Below, in pieces: positions 1 to 8,649 of a stretch of 43,253 nucleotides of DNA. Both the position numbers and the translations under genes were made by a program. The stretch is from an uncultured Tessaracoccus sp. (lineage in GTDB: Bacteria; Actinomycetota; Actinomycetes; Propionibacteriales; Propionibacteriaceae). Location: contig NZ_CAMYPD010000022.1 of NCBI RefSeq assembly GCF_947286155.1, forward strand, positions 1 through 43,253, written 5' to 3'. Every line of letters begins with the position of its first letter. The stretch's first letter is position 1. The notes beneath the pieces were generated by a model. That model had not been told where the DNA came from, did no database searches, and was given only the letters and a program-made list of their open reading frames with translations.

Positions 1-45
1 CCAACCCTCAAACACGACCTCCAAACATGGCTTGACAAACCATAA
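1..45 (+). CDS. C-terminal tail of an unidentified ORF, cut by the window edge
   Basis: Reading from base 1, an open frame encodes 14 residues (PTLKHDLQTWLDKP) and stops at TAA 43-45. The rest lies outside the window. I do not recognise the family from so short a tail. The frame is followed directly by extragenic repeats, so this is plausibly the end of a real gene, but it could be chance. Confidence 0.3.
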   Translation, partial: PTLKHDLQTWLDKP

Positions 46-150
46 GACCATCGCCGCCTACGGCGGCTACTCCACCACCGGGCGTAGCCGGGCACAGCCC
101 GACCGCCCGTCGAGTAGGCCCGAAGGGCCGAATCGAGACGCAACGCCATG
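46..150. repeat. Degenerate REP-like palindromes
   Basis: This stretch carries worn copies of the extragenic palindrome seen more clearly at 209-248 and 28620-28659: a GCCGCC/GGCGGC hairpin followed by CTACTCCACCACCGG, then a GTCGAGTAG-GGCCC-gaa-GGGCC-GAATCGAGACG variant around 110-140. No convincing gene is present. Confidence 0.6.
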
Positions 151-151
151 A

Positions 152-203
152 GCTTAGGTGGCAGGTTTGCGCCCAAACACGGACCAGAATCTGCCACCTA
201 AGC
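152..203. repeat. Hairpin repeat module, copy 1
   Basis: Perfect 13-bp arms (GCTTAGGTGGCAG at 152-164 and its complement at 191-203) enclose a 26-nt loop. On the minus strand the loop contains TGGTCCGTGTTTGGGCGC. The same loop between GGTGGCAG-type arms recurs, in opposite orientation, at 28671-28710. In both places the module sits next to a GGTTTCGATACG palindrome unit, so the two parts look like one composite element. Confidence 0.8.
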
Positions 204-208
204 GGGGT

Positions 209-277
209 GGTTTCGATACGCCGCCTCCGGCGGCTACTCCACCACCGGGGGCGAAGCGCTCGCTACTCAACCACCGG
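209..277. repeat. REP-like palindrome unit plus partial second unit
   Basis: GGTTTCGATACG, then a CCGCC-tcc-GGCGG hairpin (221-233), then CTACTCCACCACCGG form one unit (209-248). A partial unit ending CTACTCAACCACCGG follows to about 277. The same architecture, inverted, is present at 28620-28659 and 28814-28853. Such units are typical of intergenic repeats dispersed in actinobacterial genomes. Confidence 0.75.
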
Positions 278-303
278 GGCCCACCCTCGCATAAGCTTGC
301 TGT

Positions 304-798
304 ATGCGATGCATCTTCATGCGGCACGCTCAGGCCGAAGATTTCTCTCCCACCGGCGACCACGACCGGCGTCTCACCGCTCGCGGGCGCGAGCAGGCGG
401 CCGCTGCAGGCGAACTGCTTCAGCCCCTCGGCGTCACACACGCGTACGTCTCGACGGCGGCCCGCACCCGCGAGACTTTCGAGCTTCTCGGCCTCAACTG
501 CGCCGTCGAGTACCTCCCCAACCTCCACAACACCCATCACGACGGCGTACTCGAGGCGCTCCTCTCAGCAGACACCACACCGTCAGGCGCGGCGCTCATC
601 GTCGGCCACAACCCCTCCATGCACAGCTGGGCCGCGGAACTCGCCCAGCTCAGCAACGCCGCCGAAGCATCCGACATCGCAGCATCATTCCCGACGGCCG
701 CCCTCGCCGCCTTCAACCTCCCGGGCGCCACGTGGGAGTCCTTCCTCGCTGGCAGCCTTCCCCAGGACGTCCAACTCGAATACGTCCGCCTGCGCTAA
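304..798 (+). CDS. SixA-like histidine phosphatase
   Basis: This 164-residue protein has the histidine-phosphatase fold signature. The N-terminal R7-H8 (FMRHAQ) carries the phospho-accepting histidine, conserved arginines lie in TAARTRETFE (51-60), and the second catalytic His is H102 in VGHNPSMH. Length and motifs match the short SixA/phosphohistidine-phosphatase branch rather than full-length phosphoglycerate mutases. The substrate cannot be read from the sequence. A TAAGCT -10-like box at 292-297 ends 6 nt before the ATG, suggesting a leaderless transcript. It converges with the next gene 13 nt away. Confidence 0.88.
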   Translation: MRCIFMRHAQAEDFSPTGDHDRRLTARGREQAAAAGELLQPLGVTHAYVSTAARTRETFELLGLNCAVEYLPNLHNTHHDGVLEALLSADTTPSGAALIVGHNPSMHSWAAELAQLSNAAEASDIAASFPTAALAAFNLPGATWESFLAGSLPQDVQLEYVRLR

Positions 799-811
799 CT
801 CAGGCGTCGGC

Positions 812-1882
812 TCACGGCTGCACGAACGGATACTCAGCGAACCGTCGACGCACGCCGGCCTGAGCGCGCTTCGGGATGCCCGCCAGCTCCGTGAGCTCCA
901 ACGTGCGACGCCCAGCCTGCCCGCCACGGCTCCAGAAGGCCCGCACCACACCGTCGACGACGACCGATTTCCGGAACACGCCGTTGTTGCCGGGCACGAG
1001 TGCGTCGTGGGTGGCCTGGTCCATCGCAAAGAGCCGGTCGGGGTAGCCCAGGATGTATTCGTCGAAGCCAGGTAGCAGGAGTGGTTGCGACGTGGCCCGC
1101 GCCAGGTCGTCCATTGTCTCGGGCAGCAAGGCCGACGCGTACGTCTCGTCGCCGAGATGCACGACGTCATTGGGCAACTGTGACAGCGCCGCACGGATCG
1201 TCCCCAGCGGCAGCTTGCACCACCACGCGAAGTCCCGCACCCTCGCCGGCCCGTGGCTGCGGAAGTAGCGCGCCGCGAGTTCCGTCGTCGCGGATACGGC
1301 ATCGCCGTTGAAGCGCTGCTCCAGGCCGGGGCCGAGCAACTCGTCGGCGAGCATGAGCTGCTGATCGACACCGTTCCAGTGGCCGTAGCACAGCACCCCT
1401 TCTGCGATCAGCGTGAAGATGCAGTGATACCCACGCCCGCCACGGTGGTCGATGCCTGCTGCAGCCATCGCATCCATGAACTCGGCCCGGCTCAATCCCT
1501 TGCCAGCAGCGAGTTCCCGCACGCGCTCTTCCACTCGGCGGAGCTCGGCTTCCGTGATAGCATCGCCGCGCTCTCGACGTCGACGCGCTTCGGCCAACGA
1601 CCTCCCGGCACACAGCTCGGTGATCCAGCGCAGGTCCTCAGCGGTGCTCAAAAACACGGTGCCACGCATGGGATAACCACGCACGAGCTCGCCAGCGTTC
1701 ATCGCCGCGATGACATCCGCGACTAAGCCCATCGCGCGCAGCGTTGCGGATGCCATGACGCCCGGAAGGTCTTGCCCCTGCATGACCCCAAACGCGCGCA
1801 CCGCATCGACGGGCGACGACCACCTCGGCTGAATCAGGCCTTGGGCGGCGAGGCGAGTTCGAGCAAGCGGGCGATCAGGCAC
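812..1882 (-). CDS. Winged-helix DNA-binding protein, AlkZ-like (HTH_42) family
   Basis: This 356-residue protein matches the widespread actinobacterial winged-helix family related to the DNA glycosylase AlkZ/YcaQ. The N-terminal FGVMQGQDLPG (31-41) corresponds to the QxQ-type motif of that family. The usual C-terminal AFWSRGGQAGRRTLELTEL strand segment is also present. Most members of this branch have no demonstrated glycosylase activity, so DNA repair is only a family-level expectation. Translation appears to start at a GTG (1882) inside the end of the upstream amine oxidase gene (8-nt overlap), which implies translational coupling. I see no separate ribosome binding site. Confidence 0.8.
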   Translation of the reverse strand: MPDRPLARTRLAAQGLIQPRWSSPVDAVRAFGVMQGQDLPGVMASATLRAMGLVADVIAAMNAGELVRGYPMRGTVFLSTAEDLRWITELCAGRSLAEARRRRERGDAITEAELRRVEERVRELAAGKGLSRAEFMDAMAAAGIDHRGGRGYHCIFTLIAEGVLCYGHWNGVDQQLMLADELLGPGLEQRFNGDAVSATTELAARYFRSHGPARVRDFAWWCKLPLGTIRAALSQLPNDVVHLGDETYASALLPETMDDLARATSQPLLLPGFDEYILGYPDRLFAMDQATHDALVPGNNGVFRKSVVVDGVVRAFWSRGGQAGRRTLELTELAGIPKRAQAGVRRRFAEYPFVQP

Positions 1883-3227
1883 ACCGCGAGGCTACCGCAG
1901 CAGCGGCCGCCTGCCCAGAGCGAAGCGCGCCCTCCATGTACCCATTGAACCGGGTGGCGTACTCGGCGCCGGCCCAGTAGAGCACTCCTTCTGGCTTCGC
2001 CAGGCCCGGGCCGACGGTCGTCCAGATGCCGGGCGCGAAGTGGGCGCCGTGGCAGCCCTGGGTGAACTGCTCTGCCGTCCAGTCGCGCTCAACGTACCCG
2101 CTCGGCTGCGGCACACCGTCGCCAAACGATGCCCGCACGGAATCGAGGAACGCCCGCTCACGAATCTGTGGGGTGCGTTTCGCCAGCGACACCGCTTCCG
2201 AGCCGGCAAAAAATCCCATGAGATGACCCTGCGACGCGTTCGCCGGCGTGGTGTCGAACGTGACGCGTACCGGCCCCGCGTCTGCACTGGACTGTCCTGA
2301 CAGCCCCCGCGCGCGCCAAAAAGGCTCGTCGAACAGCAGGTATGCCTTAATCACATTGCCCGGGTTCACCTTGTCGGATTCCTCGACGCGCCAGGCAGGC
2401 AACGCGGGTTCATGGGCAAGCGACGTAGCCAGGCGCGGCGGCAGCGTCGAGATCACGAAACGTGCCTCAACTTCCTCGCCGCTGGCGAGCACAACGGTGG
2501 CGCCGTCGGCACGATGACGAATACTCGTCACTTCCTGCCCGAGGCGCACGGTGTCGCCGAGATCGTCGGCCATGCGTCGGGCGAGCTCGTGCATGCCGCC
2601 CACCACACGCAACTGTTCCAACTGCCCGTTCACGGCCAGCATGGATTCGAGGTCAGGCCCGTCCTGGACGAGATGCAGCGCCTTCAGTAGCGATGTGTTG
2701 GAGGCTTCGACCTCGAATGCGGATGCAAACACCTCAGCGAGCCGCGCCCGAGACATCTCGGTGCGGATGTTCGCGGAGGCCCAGCGCTCAAGCGTCTGCT
2801 CCAGCCAGAGGTGATTCGCCCGTGCCCACACCGCGTCATTGACCAGCCGATGCGCCAGCCGCCGAAGACGCAGGAGCCCCTGCCCCAAATCGGCCACCTC
2901 GAACGGGTTGAGCACGGTGGTGTTGCCGTCGGTGGGAACCTGATGCGTCGTTTCGTGATGGCGGACGATGAACCTGCCGTCCGGCTCGGGAATGCCGACG
3001 GTCTCCAGGCCGTAGTGGGCAATCAGCTCGCGCAGCGCGTCGAAGCCTGAGCCGATCCATTGGCCACCCATCTCGAGATATGACCCGTCGGACAACACGA
3101 TGTTCTCCACGCGCCCGCCGACGCGGTCACGTGCTTCGAGGACGGTCACACGCAGCCCGCGAGCGCGCAGGTCTCGGGCTGCTTCAAGCCCCGCCAAACC
3201 GGCTCCTATGATGACTGCGTCGTACAC
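1875..3227 (-). CDS. Flavin monoamine oxidase family protein
   Basis: The FAD dinucleotide-binding motif is right at the N-terminus (VIIGAGLAGLEAARDL, about residues 5-20), followed by the ribose-binding acid in TVLEARDRVGGRV and the GGQWIG segment typical of amine oxidases. The C-terminal FAD clamp is YWAGAEYATRFNGYMEGA. Length (about 450 aa) fits the family. I place the start at GTG 3227: it lies just before the Rossmann motif and has an AGGAG 9 nt upstream (3237-3241 complement). A longer in-frame ATG at 3353 would add 42 residues of unlikely sequence. The amine substrate is unknown. It overlaps and probably couples to the winged-helix gene. Confidence 0.85.
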   Translation of the reverse strand: MYDAVIIGAGLAGLEAARDLRARGLRVTVLEARDRVGGRVENIVLSDGSYLEMGGQWIGSGFDALRELIAHYGLETVGIPEPDGRFIVRHHETTHQVPTDGNTTVLNPFEVADLGQGLLRLRRLAHRLVNDAVWARANHLWLEQTLERWASANIRTEMSRARLAEVFASAFEVEASNTSLLKALHLVQDGPDLESMLAVNGQLEQLRVVGGMHELARRMADDLGDTVRLGQEVTSIRHRADGATVVLASGEEVEARFVISTLPPRLATSLAHEPALPAWRVEESDKVNPGNVIKAYLLFDEPFWRARGLSGQSSADAGPVRVTFDTTPANASQGHLMGFFAGSEAVSLAKRTPQIRERAFLDSVRASFGDGVPQPSGYVERDWTAEQFTQGCHGAHFAPGIWTTVGPGLAKPEGVLYWAGAEYATRFNGYMEGALRSGQAAAAAVASRCA

Positions 3228-3405
3228 GACCGGTGTCTCCTGTGTCTTGAAATCATTGAACAACCCCCAGCCTACAAAGGCACATTCGGCGGGTGCAGGT
3301 CGCCCCCTAGTTGAGCGCAAAAGAAGCTGCGACCAGTAATGCGACGCCGCCATGGGGCAGGCAATCCGACCGAAAGGCGCCGCGCGAACGCAGGTGCGCC
3401 ACCAG

Positions 3406-3478
3406 AGCCGTCCACGGGATTCGAACCCGTGACCTACGCTTTACGAGAGCGTCGCTCTACCGACTGAGCTAGGACGGC
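3406..3478 (-). tRNA. tRNA-Thr (anticodon CGT)
   Basis: On the minus strand the acceptor arms GCCGTCC and GGACGGC pair perfectly. The D-loop is TAGCTCAGTCGGTAGAGC, the anticodon arm is ACGCT-CTCGTAA-AGCGT with anticodon CGT (threonine, codon ACG), and the T-arm is CACGGGTTCGAATCCCGTG. The discriminator base is T and CCA is not encoded. All arms fold canonically. Confidence 0.97.
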
Positions 3479-3530
3479 AGCAAGGTGAAACTATAGCGGC
3501 AACCGGGCACAACCTCACAACTCGGCGCGG

Positions 3531-5192
3531 TCACTTGCACCGCTTCCCCTCCTCGGGCAGCCTGCCGTCGGCGAGGAATTCCCCGACGGTGCGCGTCACG
3601 CATTGATTGCCACCGGTCACGGCACCGTGCCCGGCGCCCTCGTAGGTGAGCAGCCCCGCTGGCTCGAGTTGCTTCGCCATCCGCTCAGCCTGCTCATACG
3701 GCGTCGCGGAGTCGCCCGTCGAACCAACAACGAGGATCGGGTCGGCGTCCTTCGCGTCGAGCTTGTAGGCCGGCAACGGTTCGGCTGTCCAGAACTGACA
3801 CTGGTAGCCGTAACCCATGTGGCGGCCGAGGATGGGCGTGTCCGCCATGGCCTCCCTGGCACGCTTCGGCACGGCGGCGGCACCCTCGTCGGGGGAATCT
3901 GCGCAGCCCATCGCGGGGAATGCGTAGGCGATGGTCTCGTATTTGCCGCCCTGCCCTCGGCCGTTCAGCTCGTCGGCGGCCCGCAGCAGCCCTTCGCCGT
4001 TGCCTGCCATGGCTTCGCGCAAGAACTCCGCGAGCGCGCGGTAGCCCGAATCGTCGGCGTACAAGAACATGGCGATGCCGGTGGCCGCGTGTGACTGCGT
4101 CAGCTTGCGCTTGCCCACGTCGAGAGGCGACGCGTCCAGACTTTGCAGCCAGCTCGTGACCTGCTGCTGGAGCTCCTTCGACGACTTCCCGTGCAGCACA
4201 CACACCTGCTGCTCCGCACACCAGTCAGCCCATGCGACGAAGGCGCGCTCAAACCCGACGATCTGCGGCACCGGTTCTTCGTCGGTGATCTCGACGGCGC
4301 CGTCGAGCACGAGCCTGCCGGAGGTGTCGGGAAACAAGGTGGCGTACATCGCGCCGATAAAGGTGCCGTAGGAGACGCCCAGGAAGTTCAGTTTCTTGGC
4401 TCCGACGAGGTGCCGCAGCAGGTCCATGTCGCGGGCCACATCGACGCTGGAGATGTGGTCAAGCAGCTCGCCCGAGGCGTCTCGGCACTGCTTCGCGAAC
4501 TGACGGTAGCCGTCCTGGAGAGCGCGTTCTTCGGTGGCGTCGTCGGGAGTGGAGTCGAGGTCGAAGAGTTTGTCGGTCTCTGCTGGGGAGCCGCATTGGA
4601 CATGGGTGGATGCGCCCGTGCCGCGCGGATCCCAGCCGATGATGTCCATGCCCTTGAAGTAGTCAGGTGCGAATTGGGTGGCGAACGCAGTGCCTCCCGC
4701 ACCGGGACCGCCGGGGTTGACGAAGAGTGGATCCAAGCTCGGATTGGCACTCGGCACCTTGGTGACCGCCAATTCGACGGCGGCCTGGCCCGGGTTCTCC
4801 CAATCGAGCGGAGCGAGGACCTTCGCGCACAGCCCCTCGCCGCACGTCTCCCATTCGACGGGTTGCTCGGCGTAGGCGCGCAGATCGTCGCCCAAACTTC
4901 CGGGGAGCGTGACCTTCGGCTTCCCCGCTGGCTGGTAGCTGGTCTGGCGATCAGGGTTCGGGGTGACGTCGGGCTTGAACACGTCGAGCGTATCGAGTTG
5001 ACGGGCGAGTTCGCCGGGGAGGCGCTGCCCTTCTTCCACTTTCCGAGGTGCTTGGCGGGTGGGCTGCACTGTCGGCGGTTGTTGGTCGGGTGACGTTCCA
5101 CCGCCAACAAGACCGAACGCGAACAGGGAAAAGACGAGGCTCACACACAGCAATGCGATGACAACTTGTGTGAGCCTCAGTCTTTTATCCAT
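3531..5192 (-). CDS. Secreted alpha/beta hydrolase, tripeptidyl aminopeptidase (SlpD/TAP-like) family
   Basis: This 553-residue protein has an N-terminal hydrophobic segment (residues 7-30) that looks like an uncleaved signal or membrane anchor, then a proline-rich linker. The hydrolase domain shows the oxyanion motif NPGGPGAGG (159-167), GWDPRGTGAS, and nucleophile Ser274 in GVSYGTFIGAMYA. The rest of the triad is Asp494 (GSTGDSATPYE) and His522 (GAGHGAV) in a TAP-like C-terminal domain. These are the features of Streptomyces tripeptidyl aminopeptidases and mycobacterial CaeA/Rv2223c-type exported hydrolases. The peptide substrate is unknown. A TAGGCT box ends 6 nt before the ATG, so the mRNA is probably leaderless. 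Confidence 0.9.
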   Translation of the reverse strand: MDKRLRLTQVVIALLCVSLVFSLFAFGLVGGGTSPDQQPPTVQPTRQAPRKVEEGQRLPGELARQLDTLDVFKPDVTPNPDRQTSYQPAGKPKVTLPGSLGDDLRAYAEQPVEWETCGEGLCAKVLAPLDWENPGQAAVELAVTKVPSANPSLDPLFVNPGGPGAGGTAFATQFAPDYFKGMDIIGWDPRGTGASTHVQCGSPAETDKLFDLDSTPDDATEERALQDGYRQFAKQCRDASGELLDHISSVDVARDMDLLRHLVGAKKLNFLGVSYGTFIGAMYATLFPDTSGRLVLDGAVEITDEEPVPQIVGFERAFVAWADWCAEQQVCVLHGKSSKELQQQVTSWLQSLDASPLDVGKRKLTQSHAATGIAMFLYADDSGYRALAEFLREAMAGNGEGLLRAADELNGRGQGGKYETIAYAFPAMGCADSPDEGAAAVPKRAREAMADTPILGRHMGYGYQCQFWTAEPLPAYKLDAKDADPILVVGSTGDSATPYEQAERMAKQLEPAGLLTYEGAGHGAVTGGNQCVTRTVGEFLADGRLPEEGKRCK

Positions 5193-5218
5193 GCGGTCAG
5201 CCTATAGGGCTGATGCAA

Positions 5219-6766
5219 TTATCCGTCGACCGTTTCCTTCGACTTGTGCCTCGCGGAGTAGATGGCGCCGTCGATCGACCAGCGTCCGGCACCGAATGCA
5301 ACGATGACGAGCGCAGCGGCCAGCGTGAGCAGCGTGCGGTCGCCGAGGAAACCTTCGCGGCCATCCATGAAGATACTGAACGCACCCCAGCGGAACAGCG
5401 CCAGCGACGCTCCCGAGATGAGCACGAGCAGCGCGCTGAAGAAGCGAGCGCCCAAACCGATGAGCAAGAGCGCTGCCAGCACAGCCAGCCCATAGCCCAG
5501 GATCCAGGCGACGATTCGCGGCTCAGGCACGACGGTGTTCGCGATGAACTCTTCGGTGCGGGTGACGTCCTGGAGCACCTGGTAGGCGAGCACGCCGAGA
5601 ATGGCTGCGAGCACACCGCGCAGCACGAACAGCGAGAACGCGCCAAAGAACTTGTCTGCCTGACGCTTCACGGGCTTGGTGACCACTCGCACGCCGGCAT
5701 CCTGCGAGCTCGGCACGACGCCGAGACGGGCGTCGCGCGCATCCCGCTGCTCCTGGAGTCGGGCCTGGCGATCGCGCTCCTCGGCTTCTTCGGCGGCAAG
5801 TCGCTCGTCGTCGATCACTTGCGTGTTGTTATCCACCGCGGGTGTGAAGGCCTGCGTGGTTTCGGCGTCGGGCTCGGGTTCGGTGACAGACTCGGGCTCG
5901 AGCTTCTGGTGCTCTTCGCGGTAGAGCGAGGCGTACTCGCCTTCGTCATGCTGGGCGCCATCGGTAGCACCAGCCGCTACGGCACCTGCTGCCAGCGGCG
6001 CAGCCGCAGCGGCGGCCTCGCCCTCAGCGTGATCGTCGCGGGGCTCCGGTTCAGAGCCAGGCTGTGTCTCGCTATCGAGGTGCGATGCGTCCTCGGGCTG
6101 GGCCTCGTCGCGGTCAACGACGTCGTATACGCCCGTAGCTTCGGGATCGTCACTGTCGGGACGATGCTCAGCAGTATCCGTGATGCTCTCAGGCTGCTCG
6201 GCAGCAACTTCCGGCACGATCGGGCGCGGACGCACCGCCGTGTGCTCGTCGTCGGCGGTCTCGTAACTGCTGTGGAACTCATCGACGGGGGAACCGCTCT
6301 CTGGTGCCTCATCAACCGGGCTTTCCTCGAGGGGGTGTTCCTCAGCCGGCTGCTCCTCGAACGGGCGCTGTTCATCGCGAACGTCTGCAGCAGCTGCCTG
6401 CGGCTCGCTGGCCTCGGCGTCGGGCGCATCGTCCTCAGGAACTCCCGCTGCAGGTGCTGAATCCGTAGCTGGAGCCTCGTCGACGGTAGGCGTCGCGGCA
6501 TCAGGCTGAGCGGCGTCGGATGCCTCCTCGCCTGCTACCTGCGCCTGCGCCTGCTCGACGAGCTCCTGCGGGTCGGACTGCTGTTCTCGCTGCGTCGGCG
6601 GCACGTATTCGCGTGCGGCCTCCGGTGTGCGCACGGGCACAGCCTGCTCCTGTGCGTAGTCGTCCCATTCTGCAGGGTCGACTTCGACGCCGTAGTCGGT
6701 GTCGGCATCCCAGTCCTCACGGGGGGTGCCTTCCCGAACCCAGTCGTTGGAGTTGTTGGTCGACAT
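5219..6766 (-). CDS. Membrane protein with very long acidic disordered N-terminus, DoxX-like C-terminus
   Basis: The first ~370 residues are rich in Glu, Asp, Ala, Pro and Gln with no hydrophobic core, and are predicted to be disordered. From about residue 373 there is a membrane domain of ~130 residues with four hydrophobic segments (starting FFGAFSLFVLRGVLAAIL, IVAWILGYGLAVLAALLL, FSALLVLISGASLALF and TLLTLAAALVIVAFGAG), an arrangement resembling DoxX/SURF4 four-helix proteins. I chose ATG 6766 because GAGGT precedes it by 6 nt; an ATG at 6793 would add nine residues. The acidic tail would be cytoplasmic if the first helix enters from inside. Function is unknown and the DoxX link is tentative. 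Confidence 0.75.
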   Translation of the reverse strand: MSTNNSNDWVREGTPREDWDADTDYGVEVDPAEWDDYAQEQAVPVRTPEAAREYVPPTQREQQSDPQELVEQAQAQVAGEEASDAAQPDAATPTVDEAPATDSAPAAGVPEDDAPDAEASEPQAAAADVRDEQRPFEEQPAEEHPLEESPVDEAPESGSPVDEFHSSYETADDEHTAVRPRPIVPEVAAEQPESITDTAEHRPDSDDPEATGVYDVVDRDEAQPEDASHLDSETQPGSEPEPRDDHAEGEAAAAAAPLAAGAVAAGATDGAQHDEGEYASLYREEHQKLEPESVTEPEPDAETTQAFTPAVDNNTQVIDDERLAAEEAEERDRQARLQEQRDARDARLGVVPSSQDAGVRVVTKPVKRQADKFFGAFSLFVLRGVLAAILGVLAYQVLQDVTRTEEFIANTVVPEPRIVAWILGYGLAVLAALLLIGLGARFFSALLVLISGASLALFRWGAFSIFMDGREGFLGDRTLLTLAAALVIVAFGAGRWSIDGAIYSARHKSKETVDG

Positions 6767-6854
6767 TGCTGACCTCGTTCGTTGCCTAGACATTCTTCAC
6801 GTCCATTGTTTCAGCCAAACCGCGAGTTACGGAGCCAGACACGCGCCCCAAAAC

Positions 6855-7997
6855 CTAGCTTCGAAGGATGCCCACCAGCAGCGCTTCGAATGCGAGTTGG
6901 GGTGCAACGTTGCCCTCCAGTCGGGTGCGCGTGGCGAGAATGTGGTCGAGTACGCGCACGGTGCGTTCTGCGGACGAGCGCCGTGCGAGCTGCTCGACGA
7001 CGTCGGCGATGTCAGCGTTAATCAGCGGCGCCCCGGCGCTAGTTTGCACCGCGAGCACGTCGCGATACAGCGCGGTGAACTCAGTGAGCACGCGGTCCAG
7101 GGAATCTCGGACAATGCGCTTGCGGCGAGTCTTGTGCTCATCTTCCAGCTCTCGAAGAGCAGCCTGCGCGTTCCGCGGTTTGCGCGTGCCCTTGCCGCCC
7201 ACGCCCAGCGACTCCTTCAGCGAGGCCATCTCCTTCTCGTCGAGTGGCGCGCAGATTTCTTCGGCATCCGCAGTGGCATTCGCCACGAGATTCTCCGCGG
7301 CCACCAGGCAGTCGGTGACGGACTGCAGCTTGGCTGGGATGGTGAGCACCTCGTGCCGACGAATGCGGGCGTCTTCAGACCGGGCGAGCCCACGAGCCCT
7401 CCCGACGTGCCCCTGCGCCGCACGCGCAGCATGGGCAGCCAGCGCTGGGTCGATGCCGTCGCGATCCACCAGCAACTGCGCGACGGCGTCGTCGGAAGGC
7501 GTAGCGAGCTTCACCGTGCGGCACCGCGAGCGGATGGTGATGATGACATCGTCGGGGCTGGGTGCGCACAGCAGCCATACCGTGCGCGGGGCGGGCTCTT
7601 CCAGCCCCTTGAGCAGGGCATCGGCGGCTCGCTCGGTAACGCGATCGGCGTCTTCCACGACGACGACTTGGTAGCGCCCTTTCACTGGTGCCACGTTGGC
7701 GCGGAACACCATCTCGCGCGTCTCTTTCACGCCGATGGAGAGCTGTTCGGTGCGCACCAGCGTGACGTCGGGGTGGGCACCGCTGAGTGCCGTGCGGCAC
7801 TCCTCACACGCCCCGCAGCCCCCTCGCGGGCACTGCAATGCTGCGGCGAAGGCTTTGGCCGCGTTCGACCTGCCACTACCTGGAGGGCCGACGAACAGCC
7901 AGGCGTGCGTCATGGCGTGCCGAGCACCGGAGGCGGCGCGGCGCAACGTCTCGACCACGCGCTCCTGCCCGATCAGTTCGCCGTATACGTCCGCCAT
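6855..7997 (-). CDS. holB: DNA polymerase III subunit delta' (clamp loader)
   Basis: An AAA+ clamp-loader fold starts at the N-terminus (IGQERVVETLRRA). The Walker A is GPPGSGRS (37-44), where the catalytic Lys is Arg, consistent with delta' being a non-hydrolysing subunit. A four-cysteine zinc site follows (C56, C61, C64, C67), then VVVVEDADRVTERAADALLKGLEEP (Walker B region) and the sensor/SRC-like IRSRCRTV, here S-R-C. Length 380 is normal for actinobacteria. It lies 31 nt downstream of tmk and probably ends the topA-CYTH/CHAD-tmk-holB transcription unit. Its partner tau/gamma is encoded at the right end of this window. Confidence 0.93.
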   Translation of the reverse strand: MADVYGELIGQERVVETLRRAASGARHAMTHAWLFVGPPGSGRSNAAKAFAAALQCPRGGCGACEECRTALSGAHPDVTLVRTEQLSIGVKETREMVFRANVAPVKGRYQVVVVEDADRVTERAADALLKGLEEPAPRTVWLLCAPSPDDVIITIRSRCRTVKLATPSDDAVAQLLVDRDGIDPALAAHAARAAQGHVGRARGLARSEDARIRRHEVLTIPAKLQSVTDCLVAAENLVANATADAEEICAPLDEKEMASLKESLGVGGKGTRKPRNAQAALRELEDEHKTRRKRIVRDSLDRVLTEFTALYRDVLAVQTSAGAPLINADIADVVEQLARRSSAERTVRVLDHILATRTRLEGNVAPQLAFEALLVGILRS

Positions 7998-8028
7998 GAC
8001 TCACATCCTGCCACGCCGCACTGACAAT

Positions 8029-8649
8029 TCAGCCGCGTCGAGCGAGCAACCTGTCGACGGCGTCCGCCACGCGTCCTGCAATCTCATCCCGAGGAGCCCG
8101 CGCGTGCAGGACGAGGTACTCGTCGGGGCGCTGCGCGGCGAGATCGAGGAAGTGCTGCCGGGCGCGCCGATGGAACTCCATGCCGGCATCTTCGAGCCGA
8201 TCCTTCGTCGCGATGCGGTGCACGGCGTCGGCGGGGTCGGCGTCGAGGAGGATCGTCAAATGCGGCCGGAGCCCACCGACCGCCCACCATGCGATGCGGG
8301 ACACCTCGTCGAGGTTCAGCGCTCTGCCCGCCCCCTGGTAGGCGATCATCGAATCGACATATCGGTCGGTGATGACCACTTTCCCGCTCGCCAGCGCGGG
8401 AGCAATGAGTTCGTGTACGTGCTGCGCCTTGTCGGCGGCGTAGGTGAGCGCTTCCGCCCTGGCATCGACGTCGCCCGTCGCCGGGTCGAGTAGCAGGCGT
8501 CGGAGCGTAGCGCCCAGTTGCGTACCCCCGGGTTGGCGCGTCACCACCCGATCTACATCGAGCCCCGCCAAGTGGGCCGCAAGGTATTCGACCTGGGTGG
8601 ATTTGCCGACGCTGTCGCCGCCCTCAAATGCAATGAAGAGCCCTGTCAC
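8029..8649 (-). CDS. tmk: Thymidylate kinase
   Basis: The enzyme phosphorylates dTMP to dTDP. The P-loop FEGGDSVGKST lies at residues 8-18, the DRY motif is in VITDRYVDSMIAYQGAGR, and the arginine-containing lid is near the C-terminus. I place the start at GTG 8649, giving 206 aa (the usual length): this GTG overlaps the TGA of the upstream gene as GTGA. A longer ORF to 8748 would add 33 residues lying entirely within the upstream gene. The four-nucleotide overlap implies tight translational coupling to the CYTH/CHAD-like protein. Confidence 0.95.
   Translation of the reverse strand: MTGLFIAFEGGDSVGKSTQVEYLAAHLAGLDVDRVVTRQPGGTQLGATLRRLLLDPATGDVDARAEALTYAADKAQHVHELIAPALASGKVVITDRYVDSMIAYQGAGRALNLDEVSRIAWWAVGGLRPHLTILLDADPADAVHRIATKDRLEDAGMEFHRRARQHFLDLAAQRPDEYLVLHARAPRDEIAGRVADAVDRLLARRG

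Noticed and set aside
5213..6460. 415-codon plus-strand ORF
   Set aside because: It is antisense to the acidic membrane protein and shows no family features; a shadow of biased codons.
6699..8024. 441-codon plus-strand ORF
   Set aside because: It lies opposite holB, which has all clamp-loader motifs; no independent evidence.
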